From a bacterium (GTDB lineage Bacteria > Arandabacterota > Arandabacteria > Arandabacterales > JALGWA01): a stretch of DNA of 6,274 nt. The notes beneath the pieces were generated by a model. The model saw only the letters and a program-made list of their open reading frames with translations. It ran no database searches and was not told the origin of the DNA. A program made the position numbers and the translations under genes. Position 1 is the first letter of the stretch. The number at the start of each line of letters is the position of its first letter. Shown here in pieces: positions 5,377 to 6,274 of the stretch. The stretch spans positions 1 through 6,274 of the forward strand of contig JALGWA010000092.1 in the NCBI GenBank assembly GCA_025774425.1. The letters run 5' to 3'.

Positions 5377-6075
5377 TCAGCCCGCCCGAATGAGGTAGAC
5401 CCCTCCCAGAATGACCAGCACCCCGCACACTTTCCTGACGATGTCGAGGCCGCGCGATCCGCCCGACCACTTGAGGTAGCGCTCGACGATCCCGGTGAAG
5501 GTGCCCGCGGCCGTTATCACCCCGCAGTGGCCCACGCCGTAGGCGCCGAGGAGCAGGATGCCGTATCCGATGTCGGTTCTCGCCACCGAGAGCGTCACCC
5601 CGAGCATGGGCGCCATGTAGGCGAAGGTGCACGGGCCGAGGGCGAGGCCGAAGACGAGGCCGAGGATGAACGCCGCCACGCGGCCCCGGCGCCCGCCCAT
5701 CTTGGCATTCGCGGCGGAGAAGGGCATGGGCACGACGCCCAGAAAGTGGAGGCCTATCACGAAGAAGACGACGGCCACCACGTAGTTCATGCGGGGACCG
5801 AGGTCCCCGAGCATGCGGCCCAGGGCGGCGGTCGCGACGCCTATCAGGCCTATGGTGACGAGTATGCCCAGTGAGAAGAGGAGCGCCAGGGTGAAGGCCC
5901 TCCGGGTGGTCATGGCCCCCTGTCCGCCTATGAAGCCGATGATGAGAGGGATGGCGGCGAGATGACACGGACTCAGAACGATGCTGAGCACCCCCCATGC
6001 CATCGAAGCCAGCACGGCGACGAGCGGAGTACCGGAGACCGCGTCCGTCAAGCCCGAGAAGATCTCATTCACCAA
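5377..6075 (-). CDS. CcdA/DsbD-type membrane thiol-disulfide transporter
   Basis: About 232 residues with six or so membrane helices (near 18-34, 39-51, 60-85, 97-118, 132-160 and 170-192, plus a last one at 213-230). The family's paired cysteines are visible: C37 in VLSPCHLAAIPLIIGF and C149 in LALGPCTFAYMAP. CcdA proteins pass electrons from cytoplasmic thioredoxin through this Cys pair to periplasmic thiol proteins, supporting cytochrome c maturation or other disulfide reduction. Extra cysteines occur at C184 (YGVGHCGVI) and C217. The ORF begins at TTG 6075, immediately followed by GTG at 6072; GGGGGTG (6083-6089) sits seven bases before the TTG and ten before the GTG, so either could be the start. 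It overlaps the end of the thioredoxin gene by about 11 bases, so the two are probably translationally coupled. The exact periplasmic partner is not in the window. Confidence 0.88.
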   Translation of the reverse strand: MVNEIFSGLTDAVSGTPLVAVLASMAWGVLSIVLSPCHLAAIPLIIGFIGGQGAMTTRRAFTLALLFSLGILVTIGLIGVATAALGRMLGDLGPRMNYVVAVVFFVIGLHFLGVVPMPFSAANAKMGGRRGRVAAFILGLVFGLALGPCTFAYMAPMLGVTLSVARTDIGYGILLLGAYGVGHCGVITAAGTFTGIVERYLKWSGGSRGLDIVRKVCGVLVILGGVYLIRAG

Positions 6076-6274
6076 GGGGCGGCACCCCCATCTCCGCGAG
6101 CTTGGCCGCTATGGCTTCCTTGGAGAGAAAGCCCTCATGCCTCCACACCTCCCTGCCGTCCGCGTCGTAGAAGATCTGCGTGGGGATGACGCGCACGCCG
6201 TACTCGCGCGCCGCCTCGCGGTTCTCCCTGAGGTCGATCACCTCCACCACCGCCCGGCCCGCGTATTCGCGCCC
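6065..6274 (-). CDS. Thioredoxin-fold protein (partial, N-terminus off window)
   Basis: The open frame runs in from the right edge and ends with a stop at 6065-6067, giving 69 residues of a C-terminal half. It begins EYAGRAVVEVIDLREN and continues YGVRVIPTQIFYDADGREVWRHEGF, the thioredoxin cis-proline region (VIPTQ) and the following strands, ending in a helix SKEAIAAKLAEMG. The CxxC active site and any signal peptide would lie to the right of the window, so I cannot say whether it is redox-active, cytoplasmic or exported. A GTG at 6250 is not a likely start because it would remove the first half of the fold. The overlap with ccdA makes it the probable redox partner of that protein. Confidence 0.85.
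   Translation of the reverse strand, partial: GREYAGRAVVEVIDLRENREAAREYGVRVIPTQIFYDADGREVWRHEGFLSKEAIAAKLAEMGVPPLGE

Noticed and set aside
1..6274. A mobile element, defence system or CRISPR array
   Set aside because: No transposase, integrase, nuclease, spacer-repeat array or toxin-antitoxin pair is visible on either strand. The CPBP protein alone does not make a defence system.

Overview
The window is GC-rich bacterial DNA in which third codon positions are mostly G or C. Six protein genes lie on the minus strand and one, a bacteriohemerythrin, lies on the plus strand. Genes start behind clear Shine-Dalgarno sites, and at least one promoter is a good sigma-70 type. The mix suggests an anaerobic or microaerophilic, free-living Gram-negative lineage: a B12-binding radical SAM enzyme, a hemerythrin, a secreted parallel beta-helix protein and a CcdA/thioredoxin pair. 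The beta-helix protein ends in a short EPTTWGSLKALYH tail that resembles C-termini I recall from Candidatus Eisenbacteria and related FCB-group genomes. That placement rests on memory and is tentative.

Layout from left to right. (1) Bases <1-1346, minus: a B12-binding/radical SAM protein cut by the left edge. (2) Bases 1347-1683: a divergent intergenic region with a probable promoter for the radical SAM gene and a strong hairpin in the hemerythrin leader. (3) Bases 1684-2103, plus: bacteriohemerythrin with all seven iron ligands. (4) Bases 2104-2178: a convergent intergenic region with two direct copies of a 24-bp repeat. (5) Bases 2179-3588, minus: an exported parallel beta-helix protein with its own extended -10 promoter. 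(6) Bases 3749-4474, minus: a CPBP-family intramembrane protease. (7) Bases 4553-5152, minus: a TetR/AcrR-family repressor. (8) Bases 5377-6075, minus: a CcdA/DsbD-type membrane thiol transporter, overlapping (9) the C-terminal part of a thioredoxin-fold protein cut by the right edge.

The clearest regulatory story is in the centre. A TetR-type operator with a perfect 16-bp palindromic core covers the predicted start point of tetR, and a second 22-bp site matching it at 18 positions sits in the 78-bp gap between tetR and the CPBP gene. This predicts a small autoregulated module in which the repressor controls itself and the membrane protease.

At the right end, the thioredoxin and ccdA overlap by about 11 bases and probably form one electron-transfer unit that moves reducing power across the inner membrane. 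No tRNA, rRNA, CRISPR array, transposase or prophage gene is visible. Most of the window reads as ordinary chromosome. The items most worth a second look are the paired operators, the intergenic repeat pair and the structured hemerythrin leader.
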